Assembly (NCBI GenBank): GCA_017632695.1
Contig: JAGBQS010000013.1
Coordinates: 1 to 23,853 of the forward strand
Length of the DNA stretch: 23,853 nt
Direction: 5' to 3'
Origin: Bacteroidales bacterium
GTDB lineage: Bacteria; Bacteroidota; Bacteroidia; Bacteroidales; UBA3663
Shown here: positions 8,150-15,502 of the stretch, one piece after another
Layout of the letters: every line of letters starts with the position of its first letter
How positions within the stretch are numbered: position 1 is the first letter of the stretch
Position numbers and translations under genes: made by a program
The notes under the pieces: model-generated
The model's input: the letters and a program-made list of their open reading frames with translations, nothing else
Told to the model about the DNA's origin: nothing
Database searches by the model: none

Positions 8150-8878
8150 TTAGTCGCTGTCGGTCTCTTCTTGAATCTTGTATTTATTCTTTTTCGCCTC
8201 CTTTGGCGCTTCCGGCTTACCTCCCACCAACAGAACGATTTCTCCTTTCGGTTCTATTTCGCTGAAGTGAGCAATTAGTTCCTCGAGCGAACCATGCTGG
8301 GTTTCCGAAAATTTTTTCGATATCTCACGAACTACAACCGCTGGACGGTCTCCTCCAAAAAACTGAGCCATTTGCTGCAAAGTCTTCAACAACCGGTATG
8401 GAGATTCGTAGAAGATGATGGTGCGAGGCTCCAAAGCCAGTTCCTTCAATCGGGTTTCACGTCCTTTCTTCTGAGGCAAGAATCCTTCGAAACAGAATTT
8501 CTCGTTCGGCAAACCGCTCTGGACAAGTGCAGGAACAAAGGCTGTGGGACCTGGCAGGCACTCCACTTCAATCCCCCTCCGGACGCATTCCCGAACCAGC
8601 ATAAAACCAGGATCGCTGATACATGGGGTTCCGGCATCGCTCACTAAAGCAACCGTCAAGCCTCCCGCAATCCGGTCCGCCATTGCTACGCAAGTCTGAT
8701 GTTCATTCCACTTATGATGACTTTGCATAGGCGTATGAATATCGTAATGCTGCATGAGGATACTGCTAGTGCGAGTATCTTCAGCCAAAACCAAATCTGC
8801 CTCCTTCAGCACGCGGATGGCCCGGAAAGTCATATCCTCAAGATTGCCGACCGGAGTCGGGACAACATATAGTTTCAT
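8150..8878 (-). CDS. rsmI: 16S rRNA (cytidine(1402)-2'-O)-methyltransferase
   Basis: A 242-residue SAM-dependent methyltransferase of the tetrapyrrole-methylase fold that methylates the ribose of C1402 in 16S rRNA. The start is the ATG at 8878 (MKLYVVPTPVGNLEDMT, the typical RsmI N-terminus). An ATG 45 bp further upstream lies in or above the promoter at 8901-8934 and cannot be the start of that transcript. Diagnostic motifs are LAEDTRTSSILMQHY, the loop VSDAGTPCISDPG, LPGPTAFVPAL, FEGFLPQKKGRE, IIFYESPYRL and the C-terminal GEIVLLVGG. A short Lys/Glu-rich tail (KPEAPKEAKKNKYKI) follows the domain. It lies 62 bp after the S13 peptidase gene and 38 bp before metA; its own promoter suggests it can be expressed independently of the ileS transcript. 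Confidence 0.95.
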   Translation of the reverse strand: MKLYVVPTPVGNLEDMTFRAIRVLKEADLVLAEDTRTSSILMQHYDIHTPMQSHHKWNEHQTCVAMADRIAGGLTVALVSDAGTPCISDPGFMLVRECVRRGIEVECLPGPTAFVPALVQSGLPNEKFCFEGFLPQKKGRETRLKELALEPRTIIFYESPYRLLKTLQQMAQFFGGDRPAVVVREISKKFSETQHGSLEELIAHFSEIEPKGEIVLLVGGKPEAPKEAKKNKYKIQEETDSD

Positions 8879-8900
8879 AGATATATTTTGTAAGCGAGTG

Positions 8901-8934
8901 CAAAGATAATCATTTTTTTTCAATTTCAGTCAAA
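8901..8934 (-). promoter_or_regulatory. Bacteroides-type promoter upstream of rsmI
   Basis: Read on the minus strand, a -7 box TATCTTTG (8901-8908) lies 22 bp downstream of a -33 TTTG (8931-8934), followed at about 16 nt after the expected transcription start by the rsmI ATG at 8878. The -7 box fits the TAnnTTTG consensus of the Bacteroidetes primary sigma factor. The spacer is slightly longer than the usual 19-21 bp and is A-rich. It sits in the 62-bp gap after the S13 peptidase gene. Confidence 0.7.
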
Positions 8935-8940
8935 AAGAGA

Positions 8941-9849
8941 CTACAGAATGAGCAAATTAAACATTTTTTCAATTTCTTTGCGCAGAAGTGTTAATTTCTC
9001 AGATGAATTATTAACAATCAGAACCACACTATAAGTGTGATTGTTGCTTCCGGTAGCATATCCGGCATAAGCAGTAACACTCTTGGTCGTGCCGGTTTTC
9101 AGGTATGCCCTTCCTGACAAGACCGACGACTTGAGAAAGTTTATAACAGTACCCGTTCTTCCTGCAATAGCCAGTGAAGATCGGAAATCTTCTTCGTCCT
9201 TCATCTCCCGAAGCAACTCCGACATGAATCTGGCTGTCATACGGTCGTTGGGAGCCAATCCGCATCCATCGTACATCACAAGTCCATCCGTATCCAAGCC
9301 CCTTGACTGCCAATAGTTTCTGATAGTGTCTAATCCGGCTTGCAGTGCGTGTTCGGGAGACAAATGATAAACCAACATTTCTGCATTGGCGTTAAGACTG
9401 TTCTCGTTCGTTTTGCGAATAAATTCGCGCAACTTCAGTCCTGTATCCGGGATATTAGTCAAAGGTTCTATATATGAACTTCCAACGTCCTCTATCATCC
9501 AATCCGGATTATAACCCAGCAACTCCGGAATAGGAATCAGCGAGGTATCGGCCACACAACTGATGCTGTCGCATATCACATAGTCGCCACCCAACAGACG
9601 GACGGCGGCCCCTGTCGTAACCAGCTTCATAAGTGACGCCGGCTGCACCAATCGCTGCGCATCAACCGAATAACACAACTCATCGGTATCCAGATCCACG
9701 ATTTCCAAAGCCACTGTAGCGTGGCGCATTGATGGAGATTCGAGCCATTGCTGAAAGGCCTGTGGCAATTTACGTGTTTGTGCATTGCCGGGTACCATTG
9801 GAACCGCGAACAATGCACAAATCAGAAGGTATCGGAATTTCTTTTTCAT
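8941..9849 (-). CDS. Compact S13-family D-Ala-D-Ala carboxypeptidase (PBP4-like)
   Basis: A 302-residue exported penicillin-binding protein of peptidase family S13. Residues 1-23 are a signal peptide (MKKKFRYLLICALFAVPMVP). All three active-site motifs are present: S72-LM-K75 (QPASLMKLVTTGAAV), S151-L-N153 (TNENSLNANAEML) and K251-TGT (YLKTGTTKSVTAYAGYA). The S13 phrase YDGCGLAPNDRMTA precedes motif 3. In E. coli PBP4 motifs 1 and 2 are more than 200 residues apart because of inserted domains; here the gap is about 75 residues, so those domains are almost absent. The enzyme should hydrolyse the terminal D-Ala of peptidoglycan stem peptides or D-Ala-mDAP cross-links in the periplasm. Its start overlaps the DUF4296 stop as ATGA. 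It could also be a divergent serine hydrolase; the motif set makes S13 most likely. Confidence 0.85.
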   Translation of the reverse strand: MKKKFRYLLICALFAVPMVPGNAQTRKLPQAFQQWLESPSMRHATVALEIVDLDTDELCYSVDAQRLVQPASLMKLVTTGAAVRLLGGDYVICDSISCVADTSLIPIPELLGYNPDWMIEDVGSSYIEPLTNIPDTGLKLREFIRKTNENSLNANAEMLVYHLSPEHALQAGLDTIRNYWQSRGLDTDGLVMYDGCGLAPNDRMTARFMSELLREMKDEEDFRSSLAIAGRTGTVINFLKSSVLSGRAYLKTGTTKSVTAYAGYATGSNNHTYSVVLIVNNSSEKLTLLRKEIEKMFNLLIL

Positions 9850-10625
9850 TTCCTATGAATTCTTAACATTTCAATCTCATCGATTGGTGTCGGCGTCAGC
9901 AAACTGACAGTTCCATTTTGTTTCAACAAATGTAATGTTGCCATCACCTGATCAAAAAGTGCAGAATCACCCACACAAGTCAAAGTAACAGTCGTATCCT
10001 GTGCCAGTAATTGCGTCGTCACGCCATCAACCACTTGCCAGGGTTTGTTTTTAGCAGAATTACGGAGCAACGAAAGCGAGGCGACAACGCCCTGGCTATT
10101 ATTTATATAAGGAACATGCAGTTTCCATCGGATGGTATCTCCTTTCAGGAAAGTAGTATCGGCAGGGAAAGACCAAATCCGGAAATGAGTCAGACGCCGT
10201 TCATCGAGCATAAGATTCGGCTGCAATCGCCATAACTTAACACTGTCGCCTTCCTCAAAGCCTCTGAGGTGATCGGACGCCTCTGCCAATTCAACCCAAT
10301 GGGATGTTTTCTGTTCCAGATTCCTGTCTACCTGCTTATAGATACGAATCAGACTTTTCAGGTTTTGGGAATACCAGACCAAAGAAGTGTCATATTGTTC
10401 CTTTGTCAGATTATATTTCACCAAAACGGCTGCCATTACCTCCTGTCCATAAGCGGGATCTTCTTTAGCCTGCTTCTGTTGCATTTCAATCAGGCCTTCG
10501 GCCATATGGATGTCTGTCAAGAGATTGGTCATTGTCTCTTCGTCGACAACGTAATCCGGTCTCGACATACAGGAAACCACCAGTATAGAGGCGGTCAGAT
10601 AAAGCAACCATTTACTGAATCGCAT
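9846..10625 (-). CDS. DUF4296 lipoprotein
   Basis: A 259-residue predicted lipoprotein. The N-terminus MRFSKWLLYLTASILVVSC ends in a lipobox V-V-S-C with acylation at C19. Residues about 25-115 match the Bacteroidetes DUF4296 pattern: DEETMTNLLTDIHMAEGLIE, then a long helix, VLVKYNLTKEQYDTSLVWYS and QNLKSLIRIYKQVDRNL. The remaining C-terminal half is beta-rich (RIWSFPADTTFLKGDTIRWKLHVPY). The function of DUF4296 is unknown. The gene overlaps the end of lspA by 14 bp and overlaps the S13 peptidase start as ATGA, so it is translationally linked to the lipoprotein signal peptidase that would process it and to a peptidoglycan enzyme. That suggests, without proof, a role at the periplasmic face of the envelope. 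Confidence 0.88.
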   Translation of the reverse strand: MRFSKWLLYLTASILVVSCMSRPDYVVDEETMTNLLTDIHMAEGLIEMQQKQAKEDPAYGQEVMAAVLVKYNLTKEQYDTSLVWYSQNLKSLIRIYKQVDRNLEQKTSHWVELAEASDHLRGFEEGDSVKLWRLQPNLMLDERRLTHFRIWSFPADTTFLKGDTIRWKLHVPYINNSQGVVASLSLLRNSAKNKPWQVVDGVTTQLLAQDTTVTLTCVGDSALFDQVMATLHLLKQNGTVSLLTPTPIDEIEMLRIHRK

Positions 10626-11313
10626 GCTGTTTCTTGTTTTTTGATGCCTTATAAGTACCTATAGCAAAATACAGAAGCAAAGAAACTGTGCTCACTGTAA
10701 TACATGAATCAGCAAAGTTAAACACTGGCTTGAAGAAAAGAAAAGGTTCGTCGCTGCATGGCAACCAATCCGGCCACTCAAAGTCGGTTATAAAATGAAC
10801 TGTCTGACCGGCACAAGGTATCCATTCCGGCCAATCAAAACGGATCAGCGGGAAATACAGCATATCTACCACCGGACCATGGAACCAGGCCGCATTGGGC
10901 ATAAGTCCCATTGAAGGATCTGCCCATTGGGCCACCTGCCCCACACTTGAAGTAAACCATTGACCATAGAAAACACAATCAACGATGTTACCAAGTGCGC
11001 CGCTTATCATCATCGACATCAGCACGACAAACAACCAGGGGCTTTCGTTGCGAATGACCTTACGAACTAAATAATACAGGAACAGGACTACCGCAAAAAT
11101 ACGGAAACCCGTAAGCAACGCCTTACTTCCCAACTGCATGCCATAAGCCATGCCCTTGTTCTCGACAAACGACAAATAGAACCAAGACGTCACCTTGTAA
11201 CTCTCATGGAGCACAAAGTGCGTCTTGATATATATTTTGATCCATTGATCAATCAGAAGGATGACCAGCATAATCAGTCCGGCCACCAATATCTGAGTTT
11301 TTGCCTTGCTCAT
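10612..11313 (-). CDS. lspA: Lipoprotein signal peptidase II with long periplasmic insertions
   Basis: A 233-residue inner-membrane aspartyl protease that cleaves lipoprotein signal peptides. Family motifs are D22-QWIK, F49-VENKG-54 (ENxG with AYGM following), GALGNIVD (105-112), VVDMLYF with catalytic D150, and FNFADS with catalytic D202. Four transmembrane helices lie at about 8-26, 66-84, 93-112 and 200-218. The protein is about 70 residues longer than E. coli LspA: one insertion separates GNIVD from VVDML (about 118-145) and another separates VVDML from FNFAD (about 155-196). The second contains a duplicated motif FDWPEWIPC / FEWPDWLPC. Insertions of this type occur in Bacteroidetes LspA. 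The start overlaps the dksA-like stop as TAATG, and the downstream gene encodes a lipoprotein. No frameshift is needed to explain the length. Confidence 0.95.
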   Translation of the reverse strand: MSKAKTQILVAGLIMLVILLIDQWIKIYIKTHFVLHESYKVTSWFYLSFVENKGMAYGMQLGSKALLTGFRIFAVVLFLYYLVRKVIRNESPWLFVVLMSMMISGALGNIVDCVFYGQWFTSSVGQVAQWADPSMGLMPNAAWFHGPVVDMLYFPLIRFDWPEWIPCAGQTVHFITDFEWPDWLPCSDEPFLFFKPVFNFADSCITVSTVSLLLYFAIGTYKASKNKKQHAIQ

Positions 11314-11690
11314 TAACGACGTTTCTCCTTCGACTCAACGCTCAAGGTAGCATGAGGAACTGCGCGCAGACGCTCCTTCGGAATCAGTTTTCCGGTTATA
11401 CGGTCAACGCCATAGGTTTTGTTCTCAATGCGAACCAATGCGCCCTGCAAGCCCTTAATGAACTTTTCAAGACGAGACGCCTGCAAACCGAGTTCCTCTC
11501 GGGTAAGGGTATCATTACCCTCTTCAAGTTTGAAAATCGGCGCAGTGTCGCGATCACTGTTATCTGCTGAGTTGCGCATCGTAGAACGCAATGTTGCGTA
11601 CTCGTTCTGCGCTTTAGCCAACTTTTCCTCAATCAGGACTTTGAACTCGGCCAACTCTTCGTCAGAATATCTTTCTTTCTCGTCTGCCAT
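11313..11690 (-). CDS. TraR/DksA-family regulator without zinc-finger cysteines
   Basis: A 125-residue DksA/TraR homologue. Residues about 9-88 form the predicted coiled-coil (EELAEFKVLIEEKLAKAQNE, then a turn DNSDRDTA at 43-50, then EELGLQASRLEKFIKGLQGAL). Residues about 90-125 match the C-terminal globular domain (KTYGVDRITGKLIPKERLRA then VPHATLSVESK). The four zinc-ligand cysteines of DksA are replaced: D96 and T99 at the first pair, S117 and S120 at the second; the protein contains no cysteine at all. Family members bind RNA polymerase through the secondary channel and alter transcription with or without ppGpp. The Asp-rich turn is where DksA carries its DxxDxA tip. It lies 44 bp after ileS and overlaps lspA as TAATG, a conserved order in Bacteroidales. 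Regulation of which genes is unknown. Confidence 0.88.
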   Translation of the reverse strand: MADEKERYSDEELAEFKVLIEEKLAKAQNEYATLRSTMRNSADNSDRDTAPIFKLEEGNDTLTREELGLQASRLEKFIKGLQGALVRIENKTYGVDRITGKLIPKERLRAVPHATLSVESKEKRR

Positions 11691-11734
11691 GGTACAGTAA
11701 GTATTAAATGTGAATAAATATGATTAATTGATAA

Positions 11735-14700
11735 TTATTTCTTAATAGTTGCCTTAACGGTGTAATCGTCCATATCAAGCACAATTGCATCTGTGAGACT
11801 GTCAGCCGGAACCACCTCAATACTGGTAGCAAGAACCTGTCCGCCAATATAGTCTCCGAACTGACGGATTACCTCATCAGTCTGTTCGTTGCTTTCAATA
11901 GCAATATGAATGCGGTCAGTAACCTCAAATCCGGCAGTCTTGCGATGATTCTGGATACGCTTGATTAACTCGCGGGCCACACCTTCACGCTTCAGTTCGT
12001 CGGTGATGGTAATGTCAAGAGCAACGGTCACACGCCCTTCGCTCGCTACGTTCCAACCCGGCATATCTTCCGAGAAGATTTCCACATCGGCTGTTGTAAC
12101 CTCAACAGGAGTATCTTCTACCTGAAGTTCCAATTTGCCGTTCTGCTCCAACTGAGCAATGGCATCCTGTTCCAAGTTTCCGAGCACTGCAGCCAAACTC
12201 TTCATAAGCTTACCGTAACGCTTGCCCAGTTCGCGGAAGTTCGGTTTCACGCGCTTCACAAGAACATGCTGGTCTCCTCCGGCAATCTTCAGTTCCTTTA
12301 CATTCACCTCGCTCAATACCAATTCCTTTACAGCTTGGATATCAGCTTCCTGCTCAGCATCGACTGCTGGGAAGAGGATGGTCTGTAATGGCTGACGCAC
12401 ATTGATTTTCGATGTCTTGCGGATTGAAAGAACCAACGATGTGACGGTCTGAGCCAAGTGCATCTTACGCTCCAGAGCTGCATCTGTAACTCCGGCTTTC
12501 GGGAATTCCGACAGATGTACACTTACATTCCTGTCGCGTCCGCTGACTGCATTCAGATCACAGAACAGTTTATCAGCATAGAACGGCGCAATAGGAGCCA
12601 TCAACTTGGCTACAGTTTCCAAACATGTATAAAGCGTCTGATAAGCAGCCAGCTTGTCCTCGTTCAGTTCGCCGGCCCAGAAGCGCTTACGGTTCAATCG
12701 GACATACCAATTCGAAAGATTATCGCATACAAACGTCTCAATCAATCGTCCTGCAAGAGTAGGCTCGTAGTTCTCATAGTTCTTCTCAACTTCAGTAATA
12801 AGAGTGCTGAGCGATGACAGAATCCAGAGGTCAATCTCCGGACGACGGTCCAACTCTACCTCTGCCTCCTGACCTGTAAAGCCGTCAATGTTGGCATAAA
12901 GAGCAAAGAGCTTGTAGGTGTTGAACAAGGTACCAAAGAACTTACGCGATACCTCGGCAACGCCCTCCGGATCGAACTTCAGGTTATCCCATGGAGACGA
13001 GTTAGTCACCATGTACCAACGCAACGGGTCAGAACCGTACTGCTCAATCGCCCCGAAAGGATCAACAGCATTTCCCAAACGCTTTGACATCTTCTGGCCG
13101 TTTTTATCAAGCACCAGACCGTTTGAAACAACTGCCTTGTAGGCCACGCTGTCAAAGATCATTGTACCCAAGGCATGCAGCGTAAAGAACCAGCCACGGG
13201 TCTGATCGACACCCTCAGCAATAAAGTCTGCAGGATAGATGGTACGGGCATCAAACGCATCCTTATTCTCGAATGGATAATGAATCTGAGCATAAGGCAT
13301 AGCACCCGAATCGAACCATACGTCAATCAGGTCGAGTTCGCGCTTCATTGGTTTTCCTGTTGGAGAAACCAACACGATATCATCGACATAAGGACGATGC
13401 AAATCGATTTTCCCGTAATTATCCTTGTCCATCAGGCCCGGCACGAAACCTTTCTCCTTGTATGGATTAGCTTTCATGAATCCTGCTGCAACCGACTTCT
13501 CTATCTCGTTATAGAGTTCCTCCACACTGCCTATACAAATTTCTTCGCGAGTGTCGCGATTTCTCCAAATAGGCAACGGAGTTCCCCAATAACGGCTACG
13601 GGAGAGATTCCAGTCGTTCAGATTTTCCAACCACATGCCGAATCGGCCGGTTCCCGTCGACTTCGGCTTCCAATTGATGGTCTTATTCAGTTCAATCATA
13701 CGCTCCCGACAAGCCGTTGAACGGATGAACCAGCTGTCGAGCGGATAATATAGCACCGGTTTGTCGGTGCGCCAGCAATGCGGATAATTATGCACATGCT
13801 TCTCAATTCTGAATGCCTCATGAGCCTTCTTCATTTCAAGGCTCATCACAACATTCAGGTCATCAGCCTTAGCTGCTGCCTCGGCATCGTATTTACCGTC
13901 CTGATTGAATTCCGGAGCGTAGGCATTCTTCACGAAATCTCCTTCATGCACACTATAGGCATCCAAATCGACACACTTTTCAACAAAAGCAGGAGACAGT
14001 TCTTCGCGCTTGTAATATTTTCCGGTCATATCCACCATTGGACGGGTTTCGCCCAACAGATTAATCATATACAGACCTGGCACCTCTGCCGCCTTGGCTA
14101 CCTTGGCATCGTCCGCACCGAACGTAGGTGCAATATGAACGATACCGGTACCATCCTCCGTTGTCACATAGTCACCGGGGATAACACGGAATGCGCATTC
14201 TGAAATTTCCACAAAACGGTCCTGTCCATGCTCGAAGACTTTTTCCGGGTGTTCTTGCGCGTACTTATTTATATATGGAGCTGCAAGATCGTCAACCTTT
14301 TCACAAGGTTTAACCCACTTCATCAGCTGCTCGTAATGCATGCCGACCAAGTCCGTACCCTTATAACGGCCTACAATACGATAAGGCAGTTTCTTGCCAT
14401 CGATTTTCTCAATGTCAAGAGCTTCCATTTCAGCCATAGTCTGCAACTCTTCTCCGGCCAGGTAAGCCTTCAGGCGGGCTTCGGCCATCACAATGGTAAG
14501 TTTATCACCGTTATATGGATTGAAAGTCTGCGCTGCCACATAATCAATGTTCGGGCCGACACAAAGAGCCGTATTCGATGGCAAGGTCCTCGGCGTAGTG
14601 GTCCAAGCCACAAATGCAGGCTGACCCCATTCGGTCATTTCCGGCTTGGGGTCAATCATTCGGAAGATACCCGTAACCGTTGTATCCTTCACGTCCCGGT

Positions 14701-15298
14701 AACAGCCCGGCTGATTGAGTTCGTGACTTGAAAGACCTGTTCCGGCAGCCGGCGAATAAGGCTGAATAGTGTATCCCTTATAGAGCAAACCCTTGTTGTA
14801 GAGCTGTTTCAACAGCCACCAAAGGGTTTCAATATAGCGGTTATCATAAGTAATATAAGGATTCTCCAGATCCACCCAGTAACCCATCTTATGGGTCAGG
14901 TCAGTCCACTCCTTAGTGTACTTCATCACCTCCTTGCGACAGGCGGCATTGTAGTCATCCACCGAAATCTTCTTGCCGATATCCTCTTTGGTGATGCCCA
15001 GCATCTTCTCAACGCCGAGTTCTACAGGCAGTCCATGGGTATCCCAACCAGCCTTACGTTTCACCTGAAAGCCTTGCATAGTCTTGAAACGGCAGAAGAT
15101 ATCCTTAATTGAACGTGCCATAACATGATGGATGCCCGGCATACCGTTAGCCGACGGCGGGCCCTCATAGAACACGAATGAAGGATGACCCTCTCTTGTA
15201 GTCATCGATTTCTCGAACACCTGATTTTCATCCCATTTTTTAAGGACTTCCCGATTGATTTCGGACAGATTGAACTGATTATATTCTGCAAATTTCAT
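11735..15298 (-). CDS. ileS: Isoleucyl-tRNA synthetase, type 2, with GXHH signature
   Basis: A 1187-residue cytoplasmic class I aminoacyl-tRNA synthetase that charges tRNA-Ile. The N-terminal Rossmann fold has the nucleotide-binding signature at G55-I-H-H58 (ANGMPGIHHVMARSIKDIF) in place of the usual HxGH. The WDTHGLPVELGVEK motif follows at about 84-97. The CP1 editing domain occupies roughly 190-430 (LSSHELNQPGCYRDV, TTPRTLPSNTALCV, EDGTGIVHIAPTFGADD). The KMSKR loop is at 736-740 (NGQKMSKRLGNAVDPF). An anticodon-binding domain and a C-terminal extension complete the protein. Length, motifs and domain order fit the eukaryote-like type 2 IleRS, which is inherently less sensitive to mupirocin. 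The start is the first ATG downstream of a promoter at 15355-15386. It heads a long run of tightly spaced genes. Confidence 0.97.
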   Translation of the reverse strand: MKFAEYNQFNLSEINREVLKKWDENQVFEKSMTTREGHPSFVFYEGPPSANGMPGIHHVMARSIKDIFCRFKTMQGFQVKRKAGWDTHGLPVELGVEKMLGITKEDIGKKISVDDYNAACRKEVMKYTKEWTDLTHKMGYWVDLENPYITYDNRYIETLWWLLKQLYNKGLLYKGYTIQPYSPAAGTGLSSHELNQPGCYRDVKDTTVTGIFRMIDPKPEMTEWGQPAFVAWTTTPRTLPSNTALCVGPNIDYVAAQTFNPYNGDKLTIVMAEARLKAYLAGEELQTMAEMEALDIEKIDGKKLPYRIVGRYKGTDLVGMHYEQLMKWVKPCEKVDDLAAPYINKYAQEHPEKVFEHGQDRFVEISECAFRVIPGDYVTTEDGTGIVHIAPTFGADDAKVAKAAEVPGLYMINLLGETRPMVDMTGKYYKREELSPAFVEKCVDLDAYSVHEGDFVKNAYAPEFNQDGKYDAEAAAKADDLNVVMSLEMKKAHEAFRIEKHVHNYPHCWRTDKPVLYYPLDSWFIRSTACRERMIELNKTINWKPKSTGTGRFGMWLENLNDWNLSRSRYWGTPLPIWRNRDTREEICIGSVEELYNEIEKSVAAGFMKANPYKEKGFVPGLMDKDNYGKIDLHRPYVDDIVLVSPTGKPMKRELDLIDVWFDSGAMPYAQIHYPFENKDAFDARTIYPADFIAEGVDQTRGWFFTLHALGTMIFDSVAYKAVVSNGLVLDKNGQKMSKRLGNAVDPFGAIEQYGSDPLRWYMVTNSSPWDNLKFDPEGVAEVSRKFFGTLFNTYKLFALYANIDGFTGQEAEVELDRRPEIDLWILSSLSTLITEVEKNYENYEPTLAGRLIETFVCDNLSNWYVRLNRKRFWAGELNEDKLAAYQTLYTCLETVAKLMAPIAPFYADKLFCDLNAVSGRDRNVSVHLSEFPKAGVTDAALERKMHLAQTVTSLVLSIRKTSKINVRQPLQTILFPAVDAEQEADIQAVKELVLSEVNVKELKIAGGDQHVLVKRVKPNFRELGKRYGKLMKSLAAVLGNLEQDAIAQLEQNGKLELQVEDTPVEVTTADVEIFSEDMPGWNVASEGRVTVALDITITDELKREGVARELIKRIQNHRKTAGFEVTDRIHIAIESNEQTDEVIRQFGDYIGGQVLATSIEVVPADSLTDAIVLDMDDYTVKATIKK

Positions 15299-15354
15299 CT
15301 TTCTTTATATCTCTTTGAACTGCGCCTACGCTCGTCCATGTGATTTAATGCGCG

Positions 15355-15386
15355 CAAAGATACGGCATTTCTGTCAAATATCCAAA
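15355..15386 (-). promoter_or_regulatory. Bacteroides-type promoter of ileS
   Basis: On the minus strand a -33 TTTG (15383-15386) is followed after exactly 20 bp by a -7 box TATCTTTG (15355-15362). This is a near-perfect match to the Bacteroidetes consensus TTTG-N19-21-TAnnTTTG. Transcription should start near 15348, giving a leader of about 50 nt before the ileS ATG at 15298. No T-box-like structure is apparent in that short leader. Confidence 0.8.
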
Positions 15387-15436
15387 ATTTTCTTCGATTT
15401 TTTCATACAAGATCCCTATTTTAGATTACAGAATGC

Positions 15437-15472
15437 ACAAAAAAGGTCCTCCATCTTTCATTTTGGAGGACC
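15437..15472 (-). terminator. Intrinsic terminator after the TonB-like gene
   Basis: On the minus strand a 9-bp perfect stem, GGTCCTCCA (15464-15472) and TGGAGGACC (15445-15453), encloses a 10-nt loop and is followed by TTTTTT (15439-15444). It lies 30 bp after the stop of the two-domain TonB-like gene and before the ileS promoter, so it separates the catabolic unit from the ileS unit. The plus-strand side has no T-run, so it works in one direction. Confidence 0.9.
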
Positions 15473-15502
15473 CATGTAAAGAAGGGGTGTCTGCCTGTTA
15501 TC

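Noticed and set aside
8138..8150. Small palindrome ATTGTC-T-GACAAT at the end of rsmI, considered as an operator or SAM-riboswitch remnant for metA
   Set aside because: Only 6 bp per arm with a 1-nt centre, and the 38-bp gap is too short for a known methionine riboswitch. Likely chance.
8879..8923. Longer N-terminus for RsmI from the ATG at 8923
   Set aside because: This start lies at or above the TATCTTTG promoter, and MKLYVVPTPVGNL is the usual beginning of RsmI.
10612..11313. LspA length (233 residues) as a frameshift or fusion
   Set aside because: All catalytic and membrane motifs occur in order in one frame; the extra residues lie in loops, a known pattern in Bacteroidetes.
15299..15348. 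T-box or other leader control of ileS
   Set aside because: The leader is only about 50 nt, with no T-box sequence or stem that I can see; T-boxes are also not expected in Bacteroidetes.
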